Counted from the stretch's first letter, positions 7,287-13,096 are shown. The stretch: 13,096 nt of DNA from Desulfobacteraceae bacterium 4572_89 (GCA_002085465.1 NBML01000068.1:1-13096); one strand, 5' to 3'. Numbers and translations are program-made. The notes: generated by a model from the sequence alone, not told the origin.

Positions 7287-7892
7287 ATGAATAAAAAAGA
7301 AAAAATATTGTGCATCCATCGAGATCGTCTGCCCGGGTCATGGGTGGCAGAAAAAAGTATTGTGCCCATGGATCTTGGGAAATTTATTGAACAATGCACC
7401 TTGAGTGGTTTTGAATTTGTAAATCGTTTTGAGGCGGAAAATGATTCAACTTTAAAGCAGGTGATTCCCTATATTGTTTTACAGACCCATGACCTGGAAA
7501 GGACAGCCATTTATAACCGCCAGGGAAGCGAAGAACGGCTCCATGACCTCTGGTCCCTGGGAATTGGGGGGCATATCAACCCGGTTGATCAGCAGAATCA
7601 GCAATCTTCATTCAAGGATATTCTGATGTCCGGGATGGAACGGGAGCTGGAAGAGGAGTTGTTCAAAAGGCCAGACCAGGATATGGCAGAGTTCTCTGGA
7701 ATTATCAGCGAAGATATTACCAGTGTAGGCAAGGTGCATTTAGGTGCAGTGTTCAGGATTCTCACCAAGACTCCAGGGGCTTATTCCCCAGGCCCTGAAC
7801 TTTCCATGTTCCAATGGACTAATACAAGTGATTTGATTCAATTAAATATGGAACTGTGGTCTGAATTGGCCCTGGAATTGATCTCATCATGA
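7287..7892 (+). CDS. Nudix-type hydrolase (predicted phosphoesterase)
   Basis: A 201-residue cytoplasmic protein with a Nudix-like core. GIGGHINP (92-99) matches the glycine-rich start of the Nudix box, and MERELEEELF (117-126) matches the helical REUXEEXGU part. The usual glycine of that motif is Phe here. The insertion between the two halves is longer than in standard MutT. This layout resembles the family annotated as predicted phosphoesterase related to Nudix hydrolases; the substrate is unknown. An in-frame TTG lies at 7281, but AAGGA at 7274-7278 is only 2 bases from it and 8 bases from the ATG at 7287. The ATG is therefore the better start. The gene stands alone between a divergent and a convergent neighbour. 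Confidence 0.8.
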   Translation: MNKKEKILCIHRDRLPGSWVAEKSIVPMDLGKFIEQCTLSGFEFVNRFEAENDSTLKQVIPYIVLQTHDLERTAIYNRQGSEERLHDLWSLGIGGHINPVDQQNQQSSFKDILMSGMERELEEELFKRPDQDMAEFSGIISEDITSVGKVHLGAVFRILTKTPGAYSPGPELSMFQWTNTSDLIQLNMELWSELALELISS

Positions 7893-7959
7893 AATTAGGT
7901 AGATTGTGGCAGCTGTATTTTATAAATTGCTGATTTATGAAATTCTGGTTTTTGTAAGA

Positions 7960-8547
7960 TCAAATTTTGTCTGTTTCTCCAAAAGAGACAACCTGATAGG
8001 TATGAAGGGTCAAGGTTCCTTTTTCCCACTCCCTTGCCGGTAGGCCTGCCTTGGTGCAAAGTTGGCTTAGAAAAGCCTCGGGTTCAGGGAGTTGATCCCA
8101 TACCTGGGGCAAAAATGTTGCCCTGTGATGATCTTTTTCAATTATCACGCCATCCACACCTGGAACCAGATTGGAAACCAGATTCTGGATATTTTTATAG
8201 ATCATTTTTTCAGGCAGAGTCAGGATACTGATCTCAATATCAATCCTGGGAAGTTCATCTATTGTCAGGGGTGTAAACCGGCTGTCTTTAAATGCTGCAT
8301 ATATCGCATTTTCCCGGATACCGTTTTCAAGTGTTTTTACTGGCTCAATATTTCCAATGCATCCTCTGAGTTCCCCTTTTTTGTGAAGAGTAACAAAAAC
8401 ACCCCGTTTTTGTCTTAAAACATCCCTGGAAATTTCCTTGGAAATGCCTTTTATATCAGGGCTTTTCCCCCCAAATTCCCCTGCAATATATTCCCTTGCA
8501 AGCTTTAAAAGAGCCAGGCTTTCTTTCTTGGAAATAACTGTGGTCAT
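7960..8547 (-). CDS. amrA: AMMECR1 domain protein (AmmeMemoRadiSam system protein A)
   Basis: The 195-residue protein is essentially one AMMECR1 domain. The hallmark LRGCIG is at residues 60-65. It is preceded by GVFVTLHKKGE and followed by ENAIYAAFKDSRFTPLT (79-95), then IEISIL and ATFLPQVWDQLPEPEAFL (143-160). The frame is open 38 codons upstream, to 8661. However, a GGAGA ribosome-binding site sits about 8 bases before the ATG at 8547, and the family domain begins there, so I choose 8547. AMMECR1 proteins often sit with MEMO and radical-SAM genes in a proposed but uncharacterised modification system; neither partner is in this window. It converges with the Nudix gene, with no clear terminator in the 67-bp gap. 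Confidence 0.88.
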   Translation of the reverse strand: MTTVISKKESLALLKLAREYIAGEFGGKSPDIKGISKEISRDVLRQKRGVFVTLHKKGELRGCIGNIEPVKTLENGIRENAIYAAFKDSRFTPLTIDELPRIDIEISILTLPEKMIYKNIQNLVSNLVPGVDGVIIEKDHHRATFLPQVWDQLPEPEAFLSQLCTKAGLPAREWEKGTLTLHTYQVVSFGETDKI

Positions 8548-8554
8548 TATTTTT

Positions 8555-8588
8555 TCTCCAGTTTCTGTATTTCTCCAGTTTTTGTATT
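8555..8588 (-). repeat. 17-bp tandem duplication carrying the AMMECR1 ribosome-binding site
   Basis: TCTCCAGTTTCTGTATT (8555-8571) is followed immediately by the same 17 bases with one change (8572-8588). On the minus strand each copy contributes a GGAGA. The leader therefore has two Shine-Dalgarno-like motifs 17 bases apart, and the gene-proximal one is correctly spaced to the start at 8547. Confidence 0.85.
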
Positions 8589-8632
8589 GGGAAGACAATA
8601 CCATTGGTTTGAATAATAGAAAAGTGAAACCT

Positions 8633-8674
8633 TTTTTAATTCTGATTGACTGGGTTGTCAATTTTTACTATTAT
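8633..8674. promoter_or_regulatory. Bidirectional promoter between amrA and the 99-aa gene
   Basis: Plus strand: TTGACT (8646-8651), a 17-base spacer, then TATTAT (8669-8674), each 5/6 to consensus, serving the gene at 8744. Minus strand: TTGACA (8661 to 8656), a 17-base spacer, then TAAAAA (8638 to 8633), serving amrA. The two -35 boxes form the inverted repeat ATTGAC-N6-GTCAAT (8645-8662), so the polymerase footprints would overlap and may exclude one another. A repressor bound at the palindrome could silence both genes. Promoter assignment is by eye only. Confidence 0.65.
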
Positions 8675-8743
8675 CTATCTAAATTGAATACAGTTCTCTT
8701 TCTTTGAATTACCTCAAAATCAATTTAACCCAAGGCAATTACC

Positions 8744-9043
8744 ATGACGATGATTGATCAAAAACTCATTCATAAACTGGTTGAAAATGGTGTTGAGACC
8801 GCTTTAATCCCCGGTTTCATACGAAGCCTTGTCAATGCTTTTTTGATTAATCCGGACATGTCACACAGCCAGGCAAACAAACGCCTGAAATACCTTGGCT
8901 GGCAGGATATTGAAATTGATTATCACACCTTTGTGCTTGCCGTGGCTTCCCTGGAAACAAAAGGCCTTAAAAATTTAGAATACAAATCTGCCCCATGGTA
9001 TATCCGCAGTTTTAAAGCCAAGGAACCCCCGGTCATTTGTTAG
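8744..9043 (+). CDS. Hypothetical protein, 99 aa
   Basis: I do not recognise this protein. It is a 99-residue, probably soluble polypeptide with no signal peptide or transmembrane segment. The sequence suggests an alpha-helical start (about 1-34), then SHSQANKRLKYLGWQDIEID (40-59), which looks like a folded conserved core, then a second helix (HTFVLAVASLETKG). The C-terminus is short and charged. AAGG lies 8 bases before the ATG at 8744; a second in-frame ATG is at 8750. A good sigma-70-like promoter is placed about 70 bases upstream, in a divergent arrangement with amrA. Nothing follows it on the same strand for several hundred bases. The promoter and ribosome-binding context make it likely to be real, but the function is unknown. 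Confidence 0.65.
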   Translation: MTMIDQKLIHKLVENGVETALIPGFIRSLVNAFLINPDMSHSQANKRLKYLGWQDIEIDYHTFVLAVASLETKGLKNLEYKSAPWYIRSFKAKEPPVIC

Positions 9044-9074
9044 GTATGGATGTGGTGCTTAAAATGCTGAATAC

Positions 9075-9384
9075 TAAATGGACCACCTCATTTTCAGCAA
9101 ACACAGTGCACATGCTGCTAAGAACAAGATCGCTTGTTTGCCCCCTTGTCCAGATCTCCCAATTCATTGATATCCACTTCCAGGGCCCTTGCCATGGCTT
9201 CCAGGAATCGGCCGGTTCCAGCAGCGCATTTATCATTCATGGCAAAATCCATTACATTCCCGTCAGGATCAAGGCTTATTGCCTTGCTGTCCTGTCCACC
9301 GATATCAATACCAAGGAAATACATTGGTTTTTCTCCTAAAGGAATCGGTGTATAGGCACAGGTAAATCCAATTGTAGGCAAACC
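9075..9384 (-). pseudogene. Remnant of 2-hydroxyacyl-CoA dehydratase activase (with dehydratase-like leader fragment)
   Basis: Intact activases are 4Fe-4S ATPases of the BadF/BcrA/HgdC family that energise 2-hydroxyacyl-CoA dehydratases or benzoyl-CoA reductases. Here the minus strand reads [16 protein letters not shown], then [20 protein letters not shown], then ELGDLDKG. The frame then breaks at a run of five C (9141-9145 on the plus strand). One base fewer restores SSMCTVFAENEVVHL in the next frame, which is the following conserved block including its cluster-ligand Cys region. Homology stops at about 9075. The ATG at 9324 has a TAGGAG ribosome-binding site. The IDIG start seems joined straight to the second-domain [11 protein letters not shown], so about 100 residues are missing. 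The codons before it read [13 protein letters not shown], resembling a dehydratase subunit N-terminus. The locus is broken at both ends. Confidence 0.75.
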
Positions 9385-9411
9385 CTTTTTTTAAATAGGA
9401 GGTGACAGCAA

Positions 9412-9501
9412 GTGTTGCTCGGGAAATTAAATAATACGGGTAGTCCGGGTCCGGGGGGGGCTGGTATAATTAATTTTTACTTTTCTCCTATATTGTTTTG
9501 A
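9412..9501 (+). CDS. Possible 29-aa small ORF with strong ribosome-binding site
   Basis: AGGAGG at 9397-9402 is followed 9 bases later by a GTG. It opens a frame starting MLLGKLNNTGSPGPGGAG and ends in a hydrophobic tail before TGA at 9499-9501. The ribosome-binding site is among the best in the window, yet the frame is only 29 codons long and crosses a run of eight G. It may be a small protein, a leader peptide, or the surviving 5' end of a deleted gene. Only the ribosome-binding site and the open frame are seen; function is unknown. Confidence 0.25.
   Translation: MLLGKLNNTGSPGPGGAGIINFYFSPILF
9438..9460 (+). other. G-quadruplex motif
   Basis: Four G-tracts occur on the plus strand as GGG-N6-GGG-N3-GGG-N2-GGG, the last two within a run of eight G (9453-9460). 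This fits the usual G3N1-7 pattern and is striking in an otherwise AT-rich intergenic region. Whether it folds is not known. Confidence 0.6.
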
Positions 9502-9565
9502 GATAATTTTTTTTGATTTTCAACAAGAAAAGTGATCCGGTCAAGCTGGTTATTTGTTAAACAGT

Positions 9566-9625
9566 AAGGGATAAAAATAAAAAATATCTGTAAATTCCTT
9601 TCAAATCCTGGCTTTTTTATCCCTT
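9566..9625. repeat. 12-bp perfect inverted repeat
   Basis: AAGGGATAAAAA (9566-9577) and its exact reverse complement TTTTTATCCCTT (9614-9625) are separated by 36 bases. In RNA this could form a 12-bp stem with a large loop. The pyrimidine-rich bases after it do not make a classical terminator. It could also be the ends of a very short element, but I see no target-site duplication. Confidence 0.65.
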
Positions 9626-9726
9626 GACTTTTCTTTTATTATTTATTAGTCACTGGCTGAGCTTTAGCAACTGATTGTGCTGTTATGGCGTGATATAACT
9701 ATGTTTCAAGTAGTTAGGCATACATT

Positions 9727-9775
9727 TAAACGAACGTCCAGGTAAACGAACGTCCAGGCAAATGAACGTCCCAGG
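9727..9775 (+). repeat. Three tandem 16-17-bp repeats (iteron-like)
   Basis: TAAACGAACGTCCAGG occurs twice back to back (9727-9742 and 9743-9758). A third, diverged copy, CAAATGAACGTCCCAGG (9759-9775), follows. The shared core is GAACGTCC. There are no spacers, so it is not CRISPR. It lies about 160 bp upstream of the antiporter start and could be a cooperative regulator-binding array; no cognate regulator is visible. Confidence 0.85.
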
Positions 9776-9822
9776 ATAAAGATTCAACGGTAAACAATGA
9801 TGAACCTGTGAAAAGTCAGATT

Positions 9823-9853
9823 TTGACATTTTTTCAGCCGTAATATGCTGAAA
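9823..9853 (+). promoter_or_regulatory. Candidate promoter/operator upstream of the antiporter gene
   Basis: TTGACA (9823-9828) is followed by TATGCT at 9844-9849 (4 of 6, but only 15-base spacing). The inverted repeat TTTCAGC-N8-GCTGAAA (9832-9838 and 9847-9853) spans this -10 position. A protein bound there would block initiation. The -10 is weak, so this may need an activator or be misplaced. Confidence 0.35.
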
Positions 9854-9935
9854 TTATTAATGGCTATTTTGTCATTTTCGATTTTTTTACGGGGCCATCA
9901 AGGAATATCTCAGTAAACCAGGAGGAACAGGATCT

Positions 9936-11363
9936 ATGAAGTTGGACAAATACGCTATTATTATTTCAGGAGCTGATGCCGTGGAAGGGCATGACACTGA
10001 CGGTCACGGCGCCCATGGCCATGTGAACCTAGGAGAGATTCTGCCCCTGTACAGCGTTATCCCTTTTGCAGGGATGCTATTGTCCATTGCCCTTATGCCC
10101 CTGGTGGCAGGTACTTTCTGGCACCACCATTTTGGAAAAGTATCTGCTTTCTGGGCCGCAAGCCTTGCCATTCCTTTTGTTGCAGTCTTTAAAGGGGTTG
10201 CTGTCTATGAAATTCTCCACATTCTTCTGGCGGATTATGTACCTTTTATTATTTTATTGTGGGCACTTTTTACGGTTTCCGGCGGGATACTGCTCCGGGG
10301 GACCTTGCGTGGAACACCCATGGTGAACACCATCATCATCCTTATTGGTACGATTCTGGCTTCATGGATGGGAACGACTGGTGCTGCAATGCTTTTGATA
10401 CGTCCGTTTCTCCGGGCCAATGACTATAGAAAGAACAGGACCTTTATGGTTGTGTTCTTTATTTTCCTTGTGGCAAATATCGGTGGAGCCTTGACCCCTC
10501 TGGGAGATCCGCCTTTGTTCCTGGGTTTTCTCCACGGTGTTAGCTTTTTCTGGACTTTTAAGATCCTTCCCCATATGCTGCTTGCCTCTGGTATTCTTCT
10601 TGTTATCTATTTTTTTCTGGATTCCTATTATTTTAAAAAAGAAGGTGCTGTAGTTCCCGATGACGGAGAGAAAAAACCCCTCAGCCTGGCAGGTATCCAT
10701 AATTTTATTTTTCTTGGAGGAATTGTGTCGGCAGTTCTCATGAGCGGTATTGTCGACCTTGGAGAGGTTTCCACCCTTGGAGTTCACAGGGCAGTACAGG
10801 ACTGGCTCAGGGATATCATTCTCATTATTCTGGGAGGCTTGTCCCTCTGGACAACGGCTCGGACCCTGAGGGAAGAAAATGAATTTTCCTGGTTTCCCAT
10901 CATTGAGGTGGCCTATTTATTTATTGGTATCTTTATTACCATGATTCCCTGCCTGCTGCTGCTCAAGGCAGGTCCCAACGGGGCTTTTGCATTTTTAATT
11001 AATGCGGTTAAGGAGCCCTTCCACTATTTCTGGGTAACAGGAATGCTTTCATCTTTTCTGGACAATGCCCCAACTTACCTGACATTTTTTAATACTGCCC
11101 TTGGCAGCTTCTACGCCGGCATGACAGAGGCTCAGGCAGTGCCCCTGCTCATGACCGATAAAGCCATTTATCTCCAGGCCATATCCACTGGAGCCGTGTT
11201 TTTCGGGGCCTGCAGCTATATTGGTAATGCTCCAAATTTTATGGTCAGGTCCATTGCTGCAGAATCAGGAACGGAAATGCCCAGCTTTTTTGGATACATT
11301 CTTAAATATTCCCTTATTTATTTAATTCCAACTTTTATTGTTGTAACCTTTATTTTCTATTAA
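9936..11363 (+). CDS. Sodium:proton antiporter, ion-transporter superfamily (NhaD/citrate-transporter-like)
   Basis: A 475-residue polytopic inner-membrane protein with roughly 11-13 hydrophobic segments. Conserved re-entrant-type motifs support an ion-transporter-superfamily carrier: GGALTPLGDPPLF (183-195) in the first half, and FLDNAPTYL (374-382) plus SYIGNAPNFM (427-436) in the second. Proteins of this type are usually annotated as Na+/H+ antiporters; the transported ion is inferred. The N-terminus before the first membrane segment is histidine-rich (H19, H24, H27, H29), and HHH occurs at 63-65. A strong AGGAGG (9920-9925) lies 10 bases before the ATG and fixes the start. It is probably cotranscribed with the sensor kinase that begins 37 bp after its stop. 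The repeats and palindrome upstream may regulate it. Confidence 0.86.
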   Translation: MKLDKYAIIISGADAVEGHDTDGHGAHGHVNLGEILPLYSVIPFAGMLLSIALMPLVAGTFWHHHFGKVSAFWAASLAIPFVAVFKGVAVYEILHILLADYVPFIILLWALFTVSGGILLRGTLRGTPMVNTIIILIGTILASWMGTTGAAMLLIRPFLRANDYRKNRTFMVVFFIFLVANIGGALTPLGDPPLFLGFLHGVSFFWTFKILPHMLLASGILLVIYFFLDSYYFKKEGAVVPDDGEKKPLSLAGIHNFIFLGGIVSAVLMSGIVDLGEVSTLGVHRAVQDWLRDIILIILGGLSLWTTARTLREENEFSWFPIIEVAYLFIGIFITMIPCLLLLKAGPNGAFAFLINAVKEPFHYFWVTGMLSSFLDNAPTYLTFFNTALGSFYAGMTEAQAVPLLMTDKAIYLQAISTGAVFFGACSYIGNAPNFMVRSIAAESGTEMPSFFGYILKYSLIYLIPTFIVVTFIFY

Positions 11364-11400
11364 TATAATATGGGTATGGAGCAATAAAAAAGGAGCAACC

Positions 11401-13096
11401 ATGAATTTTAATCTCAAAGGACTGAAAATAGCTATTATCGGTGGCAGTGACCCATGCTCTGAAATATTGGATATATTAACCGGTCCAGAATTAAAAGAAT
11501 TGGAGATGAAGGTTCTTTTGGTGGCAGACACCCTTTTACACCTAAAGGGGATAACTCATGCCAAAAAACTTGGCATTCCTACAACCACGGACTATGGGGA
11601 CGTCTGCCGCCTAGAAGGTATTGACCTGATCCTTAAGTTGAAAAATGATGAGGTCCTGGGCTGTATTCTGGAAAAAGTGAACACAGAACGGGTGAGCATA
11701 ATTGATCTGGACGATTACCAGGCATTGTCTTTTATCAGTTTTTTGAGAACAGAGGAAGAAAAGATCAGTATAAAGAAAAAAATTTATGCTAATGAAATTC
11801 ATAAGGAAAAAATTATAGCATTGTTTGATCGATTTTCAAAGAATGTGATTGAGATTGCTGACAAGAAAAATGAGCATTTAAATGCAGTGGTGGGGAAGAT
11901 GTCGGAAGAGGAGGTGAAAAAGTATTATGGCTCCTCCTGGCGGAGATCCAAAATTGTCAATGAAGCCTATGAAGCAGAGGAGTTTTTTCCTCATTTGGGT
12001 GAGAATGGGAAATGGATTTTCTTTACAGCAGCTCCCATTAAATCGCCGGACGGAAAAATAATAGGTGCCATTGAAACTCTCAGGGACGAGACAGAAGATA
12101 AAAAAGCCCAGGAGGAGATAGAGCTCCATGACCAGGAGTTATCCAAACTCCATGAAAAATATAAAACATCAGAAAAAAAATACAGATCTCTTTTTAATAA
12201 TAATCCCAATCCCATTTTTATCATAGATTGTCAAACCCTGGAAATTCTGGACATCAACCACAGGGTGGAAAATAATTATGGATATTCCAAAGAAGACCTT
12301 TTGGGACGGCCGTTTCTGGATGTCTGCGACCACGATGATGACACTGTCAAGGAAGGGATGATGGGACTTCATTCAGGGGAATCCATTCTTTTTACAAAAA
12401 GAAAGCATCGTAAAAAATCCAATGAATCTTTTTTTGTGAATATGACAGTGGTCAATACCACTTACAGCAATCGGGACGTGTTTATTGCATCCACCACAGA
12501 TATCACGGAAAGTGTTGAAAAGGAGACCCAGCTGATTCAGGCTGGGAAACTTGCCACCCTGGGAACCATGGCAGCGGGTATGGCCCATGAAATTAACCAG
12601 CCTTTGAATGTGATTCAGATATGTTCAGATTTGATTCTGAAAATGATTAAAAAAGGGGTTAAAATTTCCGATGAGGAACTTGGGTCCATGGCCAGGGATA
12701 TTATTGACAACGTGGCAAGGGCAGCCGGAGTAATCAAGCATGTAAGGGATTTTGCAAGGCAGTCTGAAAGGGCTTTGAAAAAACTCAACATAAATGATCC
12801 CATCAACGACGTGTTCAAAGTTCTGGGACATCAGCTTACCATGCATTCCATAGAAGTGGTGCTGGAATTGAATGAGGATCTGCCCCAGATACGTGCAGAA
12901 CACAATCGCCTTGAGCAGGTATTTATCAACCTGGTTACCAATGCCATTGATGCCATGGACGAAAAAGCCGAAAAAGTGGAAGGATCGGTTGAAAAAATAT
13001 TGACAATCAAGAGCTTTACCCGGGAGGATGAAGTGATTGTGATTGTCTCAGATACTGGTGTGGGAATGAACGATAATATTAAACGTAAAATTTTTG
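11401..13096 (+). CDS. PAS domain sensor histidine kinase with Rossmann-like N-terminal domain (3' end outside window)
   Basis: The frame stays open for 565 codons to the window edge. Residues 7-115 form a Rossmann-like alpha/beta unit beginning LKIAIIGGSDPCSEIL, with a repeating strand-helix pattern (VLLVAD, IDLILKL, VSIIDL). Residues about 140-230 look like the back half of a PAS domain (AYEAEEFFP, KWIFFTAAPI, GAIETLRDETE). A short coiled coil (232-258) leads to a complete PAS domain (260-372: NPIFIID, GYSKEDLLGR, DITE). The dimerisation/phosphoacceptor region has GMAHEINQPLN with phosphorylatable H396. The ATPase domain shows the N-box NLVTNAIDAM (510-519) and DTGVGM (551-556). It lacks membrane segments, so it is probably a cytosolic sensor. 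AGGAG is 5 bases before the ATG. It is the likely operon partner of the antiporter; no response regulator is in view. Confidence 0.92.
   Translation, partial: MNFNLKGLKIAIIGGSDPCSEILDILTGPELKELEMKVLLVADTLLHLKGITHAKKLGIPTTTDYGDVCRLEGIDLILKLKNDEVLGCILEKVNTERVSIIDLDDYQALSFISFLRTEEEKISIKKKIYANEIHKEKIIALFDRFSKNVIEIADKKNEHLNAVVGKMSEEEVKKYYGSSWRRSKIVNEAYEAEEFFPHLGENGKWIFFTAAPIKSPDGKIIGAIETLRDETEDKKAQEEIELHDQELSKLHEKYKTSEKKYRSLFNNNPNPIFIIDCQTLEILDINHRVENNYGYSKEDLLGRPFLDVCDHDDDTVKEGMMGLHSGESILFTKRKHRKKSNESFFVNMTVVNTTYSNRDVFIASTTDITESVEKETQLIQAGKLATLGTMAAGMAHEINQPLNVIQICSDLILKMIKKGVKISDEELGSMARDIIDNVARAAGVIKHVRDFARQSERALKKLNINDPINDVFKVLGHQLTMHSIEVVLELNEDLPQIRAEHNRLEQVFINLVTNAIDAMDEKAEKVEGSVEKILTIKSFTREDEVIVIVSDTGVGMNDNIKRKIF

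Larger units (their letters stand above)
9385..9935. other. 551-bp intergenic region rich in repeats
   Basis: No gene of normal size is supported here on either strand. The stretch holds a 29-codon ORF with a strong ribosome-binding site, a G-quadruplex motif, a 12-bp inverted repeat, three tandem 16-17-bp repeats, a -35-like box with a palindrome, and the antiporter ribosome-binding site. Each is listed separately. The AT-rich tracts between them show nothing else I can name. Confidence 0.7.

Noticed and set aside
7893..7959. AT hairpin ATAAAT/ATTTAT between the convergent Nudix and amrA genes as a terminator
   Set aside because: The stem has six A-T pairs only and no following T-run, too weak to call a terminator.
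8092..8418. A 108-codon plus-strand frame opposite amrA
   Set aside because: No ribosome-binding site, and it lies opposite the strongly conserved AMMECR1 motifs; it is a shadow frame.
8548..8661. A 38-codon N-terminal extension of the AMMECR1 protein
   Set aside because: The extension covers the predicted promoter region, the tandem repeat and the ribosome-binding site. The proper ribosome-binding site and family start are at 8547.
9727..9775. Tandem repeats as a CRISPR array
   Set aside because: The 16-bp units are directly adjacent with no spacers, and there are no cas genes in the window.
10362..10787. A 141-codon minus-strand open frame inside the antiporter gene
   Set aside because: It is opposite conserved membrane motifs of the antiporter and has no start signals; it is a shadow frame.

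Overview
The window reads as a chromosomal segment of an AT-rich anaerobic deltaproteobacterium, most likely a sulfate-reducing Desulfobacterales member. This is an inference from gene families: a ClpA/Aat pair, a decayed 2-hydroxyacyl-CoA dehydratase/activase remnant, a stand-alone AMMECR1 protein, and a sensor kinase with a Rossmann-like N-terminus. No taxonomic marker such as rRNA, and no sulfate-reduction gene, lies in the window.

Layout. (1) 1-4858, plus strand, is a closely packed run. It holds the 3' part of clpA, then aat (Leu/Phe-tRNA-protein transferase) whose ATG directly follows the clpA stop, then a ureohydrolase whose start overlaps the aat end, then after a 69-bp gap fxsA and an HDOD-domain protein. 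ClpA and Aat belong to the same N-degron proteolysis pathway. (2) 4891-5934, minus strand, is an OleD-like NAD-dependent epimerase/reductase. (3) 6023-6097 is tRNA-Gly(GCC) with its own promoter. (4) 6139-7095, minus, is an ornithine cyclodeaminase/mu-crystallin family protein, divergent from a Nudix-type protein (7287-7892). (5) 7960-8547, minus, is AMMECR1, divergent from a small unrecognised gene (8744-9043). The two appear to be driven by a compact bidirectional promoter whose two -35 boxes form a palindrome.

(6) 9044-9935 is the least ordinary stretch. It contains a frameshifted, internally deleted remnant of a 2-hydroxyacyl-CoA dehydratase/activase locus. A lone strong Shine-Dalgarno sequence with a 29-codon ORF spans a G-quadruplex motif. 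There is also a 12-bp perfect inverted repeat, three tandem 16-17-bp repeats, and a palindrome next to a -35-like box upstream of the next gene. (7) 9936-13096, plus, is an ion-transporter-superfamily Na+/H+ antiporter with a His-rich N-terminus. It is followed 37 bp later by a sensor histidine kinase cut off by the window end; the pair looks like one operon.

I see no CRISPR array, no intact mobile element and no clear new multi-gene system. The best candidates for follow-up are the collapsed activase locus with the repeat-rich intergenic region beside it, the plant-arginase-like ureohydrolase, and the antiporter/sensor-kinase pair.
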